Positions 1-4,686 of a DNA stretch of 5,650 bases are shown piece after piece. The position numbers were made by a program, and so were the translations under genes. Location of the stretch: positions 1-5,650 of the forward strand of contig JAWVYO010000133.1 in the NCBI GenBank assembly GCA_033722675.1. The letters run 5' to 3'. Origin of the DNA: DATHYU01 sp033722675. Its GTDB lineage: Bacteria; Actinomycetota; Acidimicrobiia; Spongiisociales; UBA11373. Under the pieces are notes generated by a model. That model was not told the origin of the DNA and ran no database searches. It was given only the letters and a program-made list of their open reading frames with translations. Within the stretch, counting starts at the first letter, position 1. The number at the start of each line of letters is the position of its first letter.

Positions 1-440
1 GCGAGCGGGTGGCCGCCGTCGACACGAACGTGCGCCGGGTCCTCGCCCGCTGGGAGGGCCGTCCCCTCGACGGCGCCGAGCTGCGCGGCGCCGCCGACGC
101 CCACCTGCCCGACGACGCCGCCACCTGGAACCAGGCCGTCATGGAGCTGGGGGCGGTGGTGTGCCGGCCGACCTCGCCCCGGTGCGCCGTCTGCCCGGTG
201 ACGTCGTGGTGCGCCGACCCGACCGTCTACGTGGCGCCGCCCCGCCAGGCGCCCTTCGAGGGATCGGACCGCCAGGTGCGCGGCGGCATCGTGCGAACGC
301 TGTGCTCGGGGCCTCGCACGGTCGACGAGCTCGCGGCGGTGCTCGACGAGGAGCCAACGCGGGTGACGGCGAACCTGACCGCCCTCACGAACGACGGGCT
401 GGTCGTGCGATCCGGCCGCCGCTACGCCCTGCCCGGCTGA
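1..440 (+). CDS. mutY: A/G-specific adenine DNA glycosylase MutY, C-terminal part (5' truncated)
   Basis: Base-excision repair glycosylase that removes adenine mispaired with 8-oxoguanine. The reading frame is open from base 3 and 145 residues are visible. They begin inside the HhH-GPD catalytic domain with the VDTNVRRVLAR motif typical of MutY, followed by WNQAVMELGAVVC. The four cysteines of the 4Fe-4S cluster are present with spacing C-x6-C-x2-C-x5-C (visible residues 54, 61, 64, 70). After the cluster comes GSDRQVRG, common in actinobacterial MutY, and a roughly 50-residue winged-helix-like tail (TVDELAAVL...LTNDGLVVRSGRRYALPG). I see no long NUDIX-like 8-oxoG recognition domain of the E. 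coli type. The start codon and the catalytic Glu and Asp lie outside the window, although a GTG at 9 is in frame. The stop (438-440) directly abuts the stop of the convergent pabA gene. Identification is confident; the function of the tail is inferred. Confidence 0.93.
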   Translation, partial: ERVAAVDTNVRRVLARWEGRPLDGAELRGAADAHLPDDAATWNQAVMELGAVVCRPTSPRCAVCPVTSWCADPTVYVAPPRQAPFEGSDRQVRGGIVRTLCSGPRTVDELAAVLDEEPTRVTANLTALTNDGLVVRSGRRYALPG

Positions 441-1007
441 TCAGTCGCCTTCGAGGAAGTTGGCGAGGAGCCGCTTGCCCTCCACCGTCATGATGCTCTC
501 GGGGTGAAACTGGACGCCCTCGACGGGGAGGCGGGCGTGGCGGACGCCCTGGATGACGCCCTCCTCGCTCGTCGCCGTGGGCACGAGGACGTCGGGCAGC
601 TCGACGGCGGCCAGCGAGTGGTACCGGGTGGCGATGAAGGGGTTCGACAGGCCCTGGAACACCCCGAGGCCGTCGTGGCTGATCTCCGACGTCTTGCCGT
701 GCCGGGGCTCGGGAGCCGACGACACCTCGCCGCCGTAGGCGACGACGATGGCCTGGTGGCCGAGGCACACGCCGAGCGTGGGGATGTCCTCGCCGAAAGC
801 CCGGATGTAGTCGATGGACAGCCCGGCCTCGTGGGGGGTGCCCGGCCCCGGAGAGACCACGAGTCGGTCCGGCTCGTACCGCTCCCTGGCCTCGCCGGGG
901 TCCATCACGTCGTTGCGGACCGTGACCGGGTCGGCTCCCAGCTCGCCGAGGTACTGGACGAGATTGAAGGTGAAGGAGTCGTAGTTGTCGAGGACGAGGA
1001 CCTTCAT
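441..1007 (-). CDS. pabA: Anthranilate/aminodeoxychorismate synthase glutamine amidotransferase (component II)
   Basis: Class I glutamine amidotransferase of 188 residues, the normal family length. It releases ammonia from glutamine for the chorismate-binding partner TrpE (tryptophan) or PabB (folate). The N-terminus MKVLVLDNYDSFTFNLVQYL is diagnostic. The oxyanion-loop segment SPGPGTP (52-58) is present, the nucleophile is Cys81 in GVCLGHQ, and the rest of the catalytic triad is His168 and Glu170 in VQFHPES. No trpE or pabB is in the window, so trpG versus pabA cannot be settled; many bacteria use one subunit for both enzymes. Adjacent crgA and trpG/pabA recalls the mycobacterial arrangement. 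The gene diverges from crgA across 62 bp, and its stop touches the mutY stop. The ATG at 1007 is the natural family start, although the Shine-Dalgarno upstream is weak. Confidence 0.96.
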   Translation of the reverse strand: MKVLVLDNYDSFTFNLVQYLGELGADPVTVRNDVMDPGEARERYEPDRLVVSPGPGTPHEAGLSIDYIRAFGEDIPTLGVCLGHQAIVVAYGGEVSSAPEPRHGKTSEISHDGLGVFQGLSNPFIATRYHSLAAVELPDVLVPTATSEEGVIQGVRHARLPVEGVQFHPESIMTVEGKRLLANFLEGD

Positions 1008-1032
1008 CGGACACCCGGAGAGCAGGGCGCGG

Positions 1033-1038
1033 AGGATA
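1033..1038 (-). promoter_or_regulatory. Probable -10 box of pabA
   Basis: Read on the minus strand this is TATCCT, which fits the actinobacterial TANNNT -10 consensus. It would start transcription about 19 bases before the pabA ATG. No convincing -35 hexamer is visible. It lies back-to-back with the crgA -10 box, so the two promoters may compete. Confidence 0.4.
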
Positions 1039-1057
1039 GCCGCAGCGGGACGGCCGC

Positions 1058-1063
1058 TACCCT
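1058..1063 (+). promoter_or_regulatory. Probable -10 box of crgA (leaderless arrangement)
   Basis: TACCCT is followed by six bases (GGCCCC) and then the crgA ATG, so a transcript starting seven bases after the box would begin at the A of the start codon. No Shine-Dalgarno precedes this ATG. TANNNT placed 6-7 bases before an ATG is the known signature of leaderless mRNAs in actinobacteria. Confidence 0.5.
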
Positions 1064-1069
1064 GGCCCC

Positions 1070-1321
1070 ATGGCGAAACGAGACGGACGTCGCAGGCCCA
1101 GCAGGACGGATCAGGTCGCCGAGGCCCAGGAGACGTCGGACAAGCACCCCGAGTCGCCCACCTGGTACGTGGCGACGATGTTCGGCCTCATGGGCGTCGG
1201 GCTCCTCGTGATCGTCCTCAACTACATCGGGGCACTCCCCGGCGCCTTCGCCAGCGCCTACCTCTACACGGGGCTGGCGGGCATCGGTGCCGGGTTCATG
1301 ATGACCCTCAACTACCACTGA
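1070..1321 (+). CDS. crgA: Cell division protein CrgA
   Basis: Small integral membrane protein of 83 residues, the usual size for CrgA. In mycobacteria and streptomycetes CrgA sits at the division septum, binds FtsZ and peptidoglycan-synthesis proteins, and helps assemble the divisome. A basic cytoplasmic N-terminus (KRDGRRRPSR) is followed by the family motif SPTWYVATMFGLMGVGLL (29-46), which opens transmembrane helix 1 (about 33-52). A short GALPGAF loop leads to helix 2 (about 63-80, ending GAGFMMTLNYH). The final residues differ from the TRWR-like ending of many homologues. The gene diverges from pabA, as in the dnaA-proximal region of mycobacteria, and no SD is present. Identification rests on motif and topology. 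Confidence 0.93.
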   Translation: MAKRDGRRRPSRTDQVAEAQETSDKHPESPTWYVATMFGLMGVGLLVIVLNYIGALPGAFASAYLYTGLAGIGAGFMMTLNYH

Positions 1322-1355
1322 CCGCCCCGGCGGTCACCGCGACGACCGGTCGCGG
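1321..1355 (+). terminator. GC-rich double hairpin directly after crgA
   Basis: Two inverted repeats begin at the crgA stop. The first is ACCGC-CCCG-GCGGT (1321-1334). The second is stronger: CCGCGAC (1337-1343) and GTCGCGG (1349-1355), a perfect 7-bp stem with a 5-base loop. No U-tract follows, so this would be a U-less terminator or a 3'-end stabiliser; the role is inferred. Confidence 0.4.
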
Positions 1356-1376
1356 AGCGATGAATCACATGGTTGT

Positions 1377-1471
1377 GGTTCTCCACAGGCCCGTCCACAG
1401 GTGGGGATTTCGCGTCCCGGGCCCTGATCGCGAAAACGGTTCTCCCCAGCGTCGTCAACAGCTGTGGAAAA
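1377..1471. promoter_or_regulatory. Cluster of DnaA-box-like sequences in a tandem arrangement
   Basis: This lies in the gap between the convergent crgA and the minus-strand operon. Near matches to the actinobacterial DnaA box TTGTCCACA are TTCTCCACA (1379-1387, 1 mismatch), CCGTCCACA (1391-1399, 2), TTCTCCCCA (1440-1448, 2), TCGTCAACA (1452-1460, 2) and, inverted, TGTGGAAAA (1463-1471, reading TTTTCCACA, 1). The first and second pairs each have boxes 12 bp apart and belong to a 24-bp imperfect direct repeat (1377-1400 and 1438-1461; 19 of 24 identical; offset 61 bp). None is a perfect consensus, no AT-rich unwinding region is present and no dnaA or dnaN is adjacent, so it is not a standard oriC. 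A DnaA-titrating or regulatory site is an inference. Confidence 0.45.
1408..1435. repeat. Inverted repeat between the two DnaA-box-like units
   Basis: TTTCGCG (1408-1414) and CGCGAAA (1429-1435) form a perfect 7-bp stem around a 14-base segment that contains CCCGGG and GGGCCC. It fills the space between the two tandem units. It could be a cruciform or protein-binding site, or a weak terminator; no U-tract follows on either strand. Confidence 0.4.
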
Positions 1472-1500
1472 CGCGCGGAGGGTCACGAGGAGTTCGCGAC

Positions 1501-1746
1501 CTAGACCGGCTCCATCTCCTCGCGGCAGTGCCGGGGCGCCGTCACCCCGGTCGCCTGGGCGTAGGTGACGGTCAGCTGCATCCCGCACACCGAACAGAGG
1601 AAGGTCTGCTCGACGTCGACGATCTCCTCGGGGTCGGGCTCCTCCGGAACGGGGGTGGCCAGCATGCGGACCCCCCAGAGGCCCAGTCGCCAGATCGCCA
1701 GCCCGATGAGGAGGGCGATCCCGACCTGGATCGTCGTCTCGATCAA
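1501..1746 (-). CDS. Small single-pass membrane protein with zinc-ribbon-like C-terminus
   Basis: An 81-residue protein translated from a TTG at 1746 whose bases overlap the thiolase stop (TTGA), implying translational coupling. No other start precedes the hydrophobic segment; the first ATG (Met28) would remove it. Residues about 4-27 (TTIQVGIALLIGLAIWRLGL...) form one transmembrane helix. An acidic linker (PVPEEPDPEEIVDVE, 32-46) leads to a compact tail, FLCSVCGMQLTVTY...APRHCREEMEPV. Cys51, Cys54 and Cys74, with His73, could bind a metal. The CxxCG...C..xM layout resembles a rubredoxin or desulforedoxin knuckle with one cysteine replaced by histidine. Similar small proteins seem to be common hypothetical proteins in actinobacteria; I know no assigned function. 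Codon use and operon position argue it is real. Confidence 0.78.
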   Translation of the reverse strand: MIETTIQVGIALLIGLAIWRLGLWGVRMLATPVPEEPDPEEIVDVEQTFLCSVCGMQLTVTYAQATGVTAPRHCREEMEPV

Positions 1747-2903
1747 AGGCGCTCGATGATCGTGCCGTTCGCCATGCCGCCGCCCTCGCACATCGTCTGG
1801 AGGCCGTAGCGTCCACCCGAGCGCTCCAACTCGTGGACGAGGGTGGTCATGAGGCGGGCGCCCGACGCCCCGAGGGGATGGCCGAGGGCGATGGCGCCCC
1901 CGTTGACGTTCGTCTTCTCCCAGTCGGCCCCCGTCTCGAGCAACCAGGCGGCCAGCACCGACGAGAACGCCTCGTTCACCTCGAACAGGTCGATGTCGTC
2001 GAGGGACAGGCCGGTGCGCTCCAGCACCTTGTCGGTGGCGGGGATCGGCCCCGTCAGCATCATCACGGGGTCCACCCCCGCCAGGGAGAACCCGACGAAC
2101 CGGGCCATGGGCGTCATGCCCAGCCGCTCGGCGGTGTCCTCGCCCATGATGAGCAGCGCGGCGGCGCCGTCGGAGATCTGCGACGAGTTGCCGGCGGTGA
2201 TCTTGCCGTCCGCCTTGAAGGCCGGTTTCAGGTTCGCCAGCGTCTCGGGCGAGGTGTCCCACCGGATCCCCTCGTCCCGGGTGACGGTCGTCGTGCCGTC
2301 GTCGGTCTCCACCTCGACGGGAACGATCTCCCGTTCGAACCGGCCCTCCTCGGTGGCCCGGGCGGCGCGACGGTGACTCTCGTAGGAGATCTCGTCGAGC
2401 CGCTCTCGGGAGATGCCCCACTTCTCGGCGATCATCTCTGCCGAGATGCCCTGGGGCACGAGGCCGTTGTCGTAGCGCTCCAGCATCTTCGGACCGAAGG
2501 GGAACCCGGGGCCCTGCTGCGCCGTGGCGCCCATCGGAATGCGGGTCATCGACTCGATGCCGCCGGCGAGGACCACGTCGTAGGCGCCGGCCATGACGCC
2601 CTGGGCGGCGAAGTGGGCGGCCTGCTGGCTCGACCCGCACTGGCGGTCGACGGTGGTGCCGACCACCGTCTCGGGGAATCCGGCGGCGAGCGCCGCGTTG
2701 CGGGCGACGTTGATGCCCTGCTCGCCGGTCTGGCTCACGCATCCCATGATCACGTCGTCGACGAGACCGGGGTCGAGGTCGTTGCGTTCGACGAGGGCGT
2801 TCAGCGGGATCGAGGCGAGGTCGACGGGGTGGATGTCCTTGAAGACGCCGTTGCGCTTCCCGGCGGGGGTCCGGGCGGCATCGACGATGACGGCGTTGCG
2901 CAT
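1743..2903 (-). CDS. Acetyl-CoA C-acyltransferase (thiolase family)
   Basis: A 386-residue thiolase, the usual length of the degradative/biosynthetic tetramer family, which cleaves 3-ketoacyl-CoA with CoA or condenses two acyl-CoAs. The N-terminus (MRNAVIVDAARTPAGKRNGV) is a classic thiolase start. The nucleophile is Cys89 in DRQCGSS; NEAF (310-313), His342 in GGAIALGHPLGASGARL and the second catalytic Cys372 in MCEGGGMANG are all present. The FKDIHPVDL segment and chain length suggest a FadA-like beta-oxidation enzyme; lipid or sterol substrates cannot be chosen from sequence. I chose the ATG at 2903 because an AGGAGG Shine-Dalgarno lies 7 bases upstream and family alignments begin there; the frame extends upstream to 2987 without support. 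It is followed with overlap by the small membrane zinc-ribbon gene, and the NUDIX gene lies 65 bp upstream. Confidence 0.95.
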   Translation of the reverse strand: MRNAVIVDAARTPAGKRNGVFKDIHPVDLASIPLNALVERNDLDPGLVDDVIMGCVSQTGEQGINVARNAALAAGFPETVVGTTVDRQCGSSQQAAHFAAQGVMAGAYDVVLAGGIESMTRIPMGATAQQGPGFPFGPKMLERYDNGLVPQGISAEMIAEKWGISRERLDEISYESHRRAARATEEGRFEREIVPVEVETDDGTTTVTRDEGIRWDTSPETLANLKPAFKADGKITAGNSSQISDGAAALLIMGEDTAERLGMTPMARFVGFSLAGVDPVMMLTGPIPATDKVLERTGLSLDDIDLFEVNEAFSSVLAAWLLETGADWEKTNVNGGAIALGHPLGASGARLMTTLVHELERSGGRYGLQTMCEGGGMANGTIIERL

Positions 2904-2910
2904 CTGGAGG

Positions 2911-2916
2911 CCTCCT
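2911..2916 (-). promoter_or_regulatory. Strong ribosome binding site of the thiolase gene
   Basis: Reads AGGAGG on the minus strand, 7 bases before the ATG at 2903, and decides this start over upstream in-frame codons. It sits in a perfect 10-bp palindrome, GGAGGCCTCC (2906-2915). Confidence 0.75.
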
Positions 2917-2934
2917 GGCGGTGTCCTGGGGCCA

Positions 2935-2940
2935 AGCGTA
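2935..2940 (-). promoter_or_regulatory. Possible -10 box of the thiolase gene
   Basis: TACGCT on the minus strand fits TANNNT and would start transcription about 25 bases before the thiolase ATG, leaving room for its Shine-Dalgarno. No clear -35 element is visible. If real, the thiolase pair can be expressed apart from the NUDIX gene. Confidence 0.3.
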
Positions 2941-2968
2941 CCCACGCCCCCGGGACTCCCCGGCCCGG

Positions 2969-3451
2969 TCAGAGGCCCTCGAGCCATTCCTCATCCCAGG
3001 CAAAGGCCGCCCGTTCCGAGCCGCCTCCCGGGACCCCCGACAGGCGCACCGACGCCGGCGGACGGTCCGGTGGATGGAAGGCGACGTCCACCGCCTCGAT
3101 GCCGTCCGGCCGCAGGTCGCCGCCCACCACCTCGCACGCGAAGACGATCGTCACGTACGAGGCCACGTCGTCGTTGGGGTAGGTGACCGGGACGCCGGTC
3201 CCCACGCCGAGGATCCGGGTGGGACGCACGAGCAGCCCCGTCTCCTCCCGGACCTCCCGGGCCACCGTCAAGGCGGGTTGCTCCCCCGGTTCGATGATCC
3301 CCGACGGCAGGTCCCACCGGTCGAAGTCCGCCCGCCGGATCATCAGCACCCGGCCCTCGGGGTCCCGCACGACGGCGCGCACCCCCGGCAGGAGCAGATG
3401 TCGATGTCCCACGAGGTCCCTGAGATCGGCGACGAAGTCGGGTGACGGCAT
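2969..3451 (-). CDS. NUDIX hydrolase
   Basis: A 160-residue protein of one NUDIX domain, which typically hydrolyses a nucleoside diphosphate linked to another group (oxidised nucleotides, ADP-ribose, CoA or similar). The complete Nudix box G-x5-E-x7-REUxEExGU is at residues 51-73 (GIIEPGE...REVREETGLL), with metal-binding Glu66, Glu69 and Glu70. It is preceded by the expected strand GRVLMIRRADFDRWDLPSG. An N-terminal helix (about 2-22, with GHRHLLLPGV) and a Pro-rich C-terminus ending WDEEWLEGL flank the domain. These features resemble the actinobacterial NUDIX group that starts with a short helix, but the substrate cannot be told. The ATG at 3451 is preceded by GAAGGGA 5 bases upstream. Upstream frame extension runs into the tRNA gene and is rejected. 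It is the first gene of the minus-strand group and diverges from the tRNA. Confidence 0.92.
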   Translation of the reverse strand: MPSPDFVADLRDLVGHRHLLLPGVRAVVRDPEGRVLMIRRADFDRWDLPSGIIEPGEQPALTVAREVREETGLLVRPTRILGVGTGVPVTYPNDDVASYVTIVFACEVVGGDLRPDGIEAVDVAFHPPDRPPASVRLSGVPGGGSERAAFAWDEEWLEGL

Positions 3452-3477
3452 GCGGGTCCCTTCGGACGTGCGATCCG

Positions 3478-3483
3478 TACAAT
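3478..3483 (+). promoter_or_regulatory. Probable -10 box of the tRNA-Ala gene
   Basis: TACAAT, one base from TATAAT, ends 13 bases before the first base of the tRNA, giving a start about 7 bases upstream of the mature 5' end. No good -35 hexamer is seen at 16-18 bp. Confidence 0.55.
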
Positions 3484-3496
3484 GGCAGACCGCCGC

Positions 3497-3570
3497 GGGG
3501 ATGTAGCTCAGTCCGGCAGAGCACCTGGTTTGCAACCAGGGGGTCAGGGGTTCGAATCCCCTCATCTCCA
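3497..3570 (+). tRNA. tRNA-Ala (anticodon TGC)
   Basis: A complete 74-base cloverleaf. The acceptor strand GGGGATG pairs with CATCTCC (3563-3569) and contains the G3:U70 wobble that identifies alanine tRNA. The D arm is GCTC/GAGC, the anticodon stem is CCTGG/CCAGG and its loop TTTGCAA carries TGC at 3531-3533. The variable loop is GGGTC, and the T arm is AGGGG-TTCGAAT-CCCCT. The discriminator is A3570 and CCA is not encoded. Mycobacteria carry a tRNA-Ala(TGC) in the same general neighbourhood of crgA, consistent with conserved context. Confidence 0.97.
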
Positions 3571-3571
3571 C
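3549..3571 (+). repeat. Direct repeat copy A: 3' end of tRNA-Ala
   Basis: A 23-bp sequence starting GGTTCGAATCCCC and ending CTCCAC, covering the T arm, the 3' acceptor strand and one base beyond. It is exactly repeated at 3653-3675. tRNA 3' ends of this extent are common integrase attachment cores. It abuts CTCGATCGAG (3571-3580), a perfect 10-bp palindrome. Confidence 0.8.
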
Positions 3572-3652
3572 TCGATCGAGCCTCGTCCTACGGGCCGTCC
3601 GCCCCGTACCGGATCCTGCTCCCACGATCAGGCCGCGGGCCCGAAGGGCGAA

Positions 3653-3675
3653 GGTTCGAATCCCCTCATCTCCAC
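3653..3675 (+). repeat. Direct repeat copy B: tRNA-Ala 3' fragment (possible att remnant)
   Basis: A perfect copy of the last 22 bases of the tRNA plus the next base, 104 bp downstream. Homology stops abruptly upstream: the bases before it (GAAGGGCGAA) do not match the T stem of the tRNA, and no 5' half able to pair with CATCTCC lies at tRNA distance. It is therefore not a second functional tRNA. It is either an attachment-site scar or the relic of a deleted tRNA copy. No integrase is present in the window. Confidence 0.8.
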
Positions 3676-3688
3676 AGTTCATCCACCC

Positions 3689-3734
3689 GGGCCGACTTCG
3701 GCGGCACCGCCGCCGAACAGACGCCGGTCGGCCC
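3689..3734 (+). repeat. Nested strong hairpin, possible terminator after the tRNA
   Basis: An inner perfect 9-bp stem, TTCGGCGGC (3697-3705) with GCCGCCGAA (3709-3717) and a 3-base loop, is directly enclosed by an outer 8-bp stem, GGGCCGAC (3689-3696) with GTCGGCCC (3727-3734). Nine unpaired bases lie on the 3' side, so the two stems could stack to 17 bp. No U-tract follows. It could terminate tRNA transcription or be part of a structured RNA. Confidence 0.45.
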
Positions 3735-3743
3735 TCCTCCACA

Positions 3744-3763
3744 CATGGGGCCCCAACCCCATG
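3744..3763. repeat. Inverted repeat CATGGGG/CCCCATG
   Basis: A perfect 7-bp stem (3744-3750 with 3757-3763) with the 6-base loop CCCCAA; GGGGCCCC inside it could pair alternatively. Part of the structured, gene-free stretch 3571-3863. Role unknown. Confidence 0.4.
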
Positions 3764-3792
3764 GCGGCCGTCCCCGGATCCACCGCACACGC

Positions 3793-3833
3793 GCCACCGC
3801 CCCGGGCCCTGACGACGGGTCCGGGGCGGTGGC
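3793..3833. terminator. Long hairpin, probable bidirectional terminator
   Basis: A perfect 13-bp stem, GCCACCGCCCCGG (3793-3805) with CCGGGGCGGTGGC (3821-3833), extends inward by a G:U pair and three G:C pairs to a 7-base loop (TGACGAC). It lies 30 bp beyond the stop of the minus-strand metalloprotease-like gene and downstream of the plus-strand tRNA, between two converging transcription units. The G:U pair is favourable only in the plus-strand RNA. It lacks a U-tract, as many actinobacterial terminators do. Confidence 0.6.
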
Positions 3834-3863
3834 TCACCATCCGGGAGGATGTGTGGTGGTGAC

Positions 3864-4520
3864 TCAGCAATTGTGGGTGGGGCCGTTGACCGGGGTGGTG
3901 CCGGTCAGCATCTCGTAGGCGCCGGTGAGGGTGTCGCAGCCGGTGTCGTCGATGCGGACGTCCACGCTCATGCGCTGGTCCATGACACCCCAGGTGATGA
4001 CCTCGGCGGCGTGCTCGGTGCCCCGCTGCTCCCAGGCGACGCTGCGGTCGTTCCAGGTGTCGAGGCCCCGGGCCTCGGTGAACTCGATCTCGACGGCGTC
4101 CTCGAGGTTCAGGTGCGCCCAGGCGTGGGCCAACTCGTGCACCAGCGTCTTGCGGCGCCAGGCGTCCCGCAGCATCGCCCGCTCGTGCCAGTCGCAGACC
4201 CGCACCCTGGCGATGCCGTCGGCCTGGGGGCGGTACGTGCCCTTGCTGCCCTCGCAGGCGTCCTTGGTGTCGTAGAAGCCGATCTCCACGGCGGGCAGCT
4301 CGAGGCCGGCCTCGGCGTAGAGACCCAGCGCCCAGTCGATGATCGCCTGCTCCTCGACCGACGGGGTCGGCTCGGCCACCCGCTCGACGGTCTCGGTGAC
4401 CGGAGCGGCCGTGGCGCCGGAGGCGGTGAGTGCCGGGAAGAGGATCGCTGCGACGGCGATGCCGGCGACGACGATCGAGAGGATGGCGGTGCGGGTGCGG
4501 GGGGTGAGTGCGTTGTTCAT
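3864..4520 (-). CDS. Exported HExxH metalloprotease-like protein
   Basis: A putative zinc peptidase outside the cytoplasm; substrate unknown. From the ATG at 4520 it has 218 residues; an in-frame GTG at 4526 would add two. Neither start has a good SD. Numbering from the GTG, a basic start (LTPRTRTA) precedes one hydrophobic segment (about 14-37), then ATAAPV, a plausible signal-peptidase site near 40; it could also be a membrane anchor. The zinc motif is LVHELAHAWAHL, with His130, Glu131 and His134. A following WEQRGTEHAAEVITWGV carries Glu171 and Glu175, either of which could be the third ligand. Four cysteines (91, 111, 197 and the final residue 220) could make two disulfides, fitting export. 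Proteins with this HELAHAW...RG.E..AEV..WG layout occur in actinobacteria as hypotheticals. It diverges from the BTAD-nSTAND regulator, suggesting possible joint control. Confidence 0.82.
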   Translation of the reverse strand: MNNALTPRTRTAILSIVVAGIAVAAILFPALTASGATAAPVTETVERVAEPTPSVEEQAIIDWALGLYAEAGLELPAVEIGFYDTKDACEGSKGTYRPQADGIARVRVCDWHERAMLRDAWRRKTLVHELAHAWAHLNLEDAVEIEFTEARGLDTWNDRSVAWEQRGTEHAAEVITWGVMDQRMSVDVRIDDTGCDTLTGAYEMLTGTTPVNGPTHNC

Positions 4521-4575
4521 GGCCACACCGTCCGGCGCGGGCCATTGCGCTCACCCGGAGGTGGGGCTAGGGACC

Positions 4576-4670
4576 GGTTAGCGCACCACTAACCATCAGA
4601 ATCCACGGCTGACCTGGGGTTTTGCGGCCGTGCTAACTCCTTCCACCCGGGCGAAACCCTCCCCGGTTAG
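4576..4670. promoter_or_regulatory. GGTTAG/CTAAC motif cluster in the divergent promoter region
   Basis: Four related motifs lie in the 173 bp between the two divergent starts: GGTTAG (4576-4581), CTAACC (4589-4594), CTAAC (4633-4637) and GGTTAG (4665-4670). The first two form an inverted repeat with a 7-bp spacer. CTAAC motifs two and three are 44 bp apart, about four helical turns. The last overlaps TAGGGT (4668-4673), a possible -10 box of the regulator, and an AACCCT/AGGGTT inverted repeat (4655-4660 and 4669-4674). Candidate operators; the binding protein is unknown. Confidence 0.4.
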
Positions 4671-4681
4671 GGTTCCGACAC

Positions 4682-4686
4682 GGAGG
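4682..4686 (+). promoter_or_regulatory. Ribosome binding site fixing the GTG start of the regulator
   Basis: GGAGG, within GGAGGGAG, lies 7 bases before GTG at 4694. It supports this start over any later in-frame codon, because the winged-helix domain begins only a few residues after it. Confidence 0.75.

Noticed and set aside
1377..1471. Chromosomal replication origin oriC
   Set aside because: Boxes are imperfect, the stretch is short and GC-rich, there is no unwinding element, and neither dnaA nor dnaN is beside it. Retained only as a DnaA-box-like cluster.
1501..3003. A 500-codon minus-strand open frame across the thiolase region
   Set aside because: Most of it is an Arg/Pro-rich out-of-frame shadow of the thiolase. 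Only its last 81 codons, from the TTG at 1746, look like a real protein.
1833..3182. A 449-codon plus-strand open frame antisense to the thiolase and NUDIX genes
   Set aside because: High GC makes the antisense frames stop-poor. No recognisable motif is present, and the minus-strand genes have full catalytic motifs.
3585..3674. Second complete tRNA gene ending at repeat copy B
   Set aside because: The T stem before copy B is broken, and no 5' acceptor strand or anticodon arm is found at the right distance.
3482..3862. Open frames running through the tRNA and downstream region
   Set aside because: The DVAQSGRAPGLQPGGQGFESP type of peptide is the well-known false translation of a tRNA gene.
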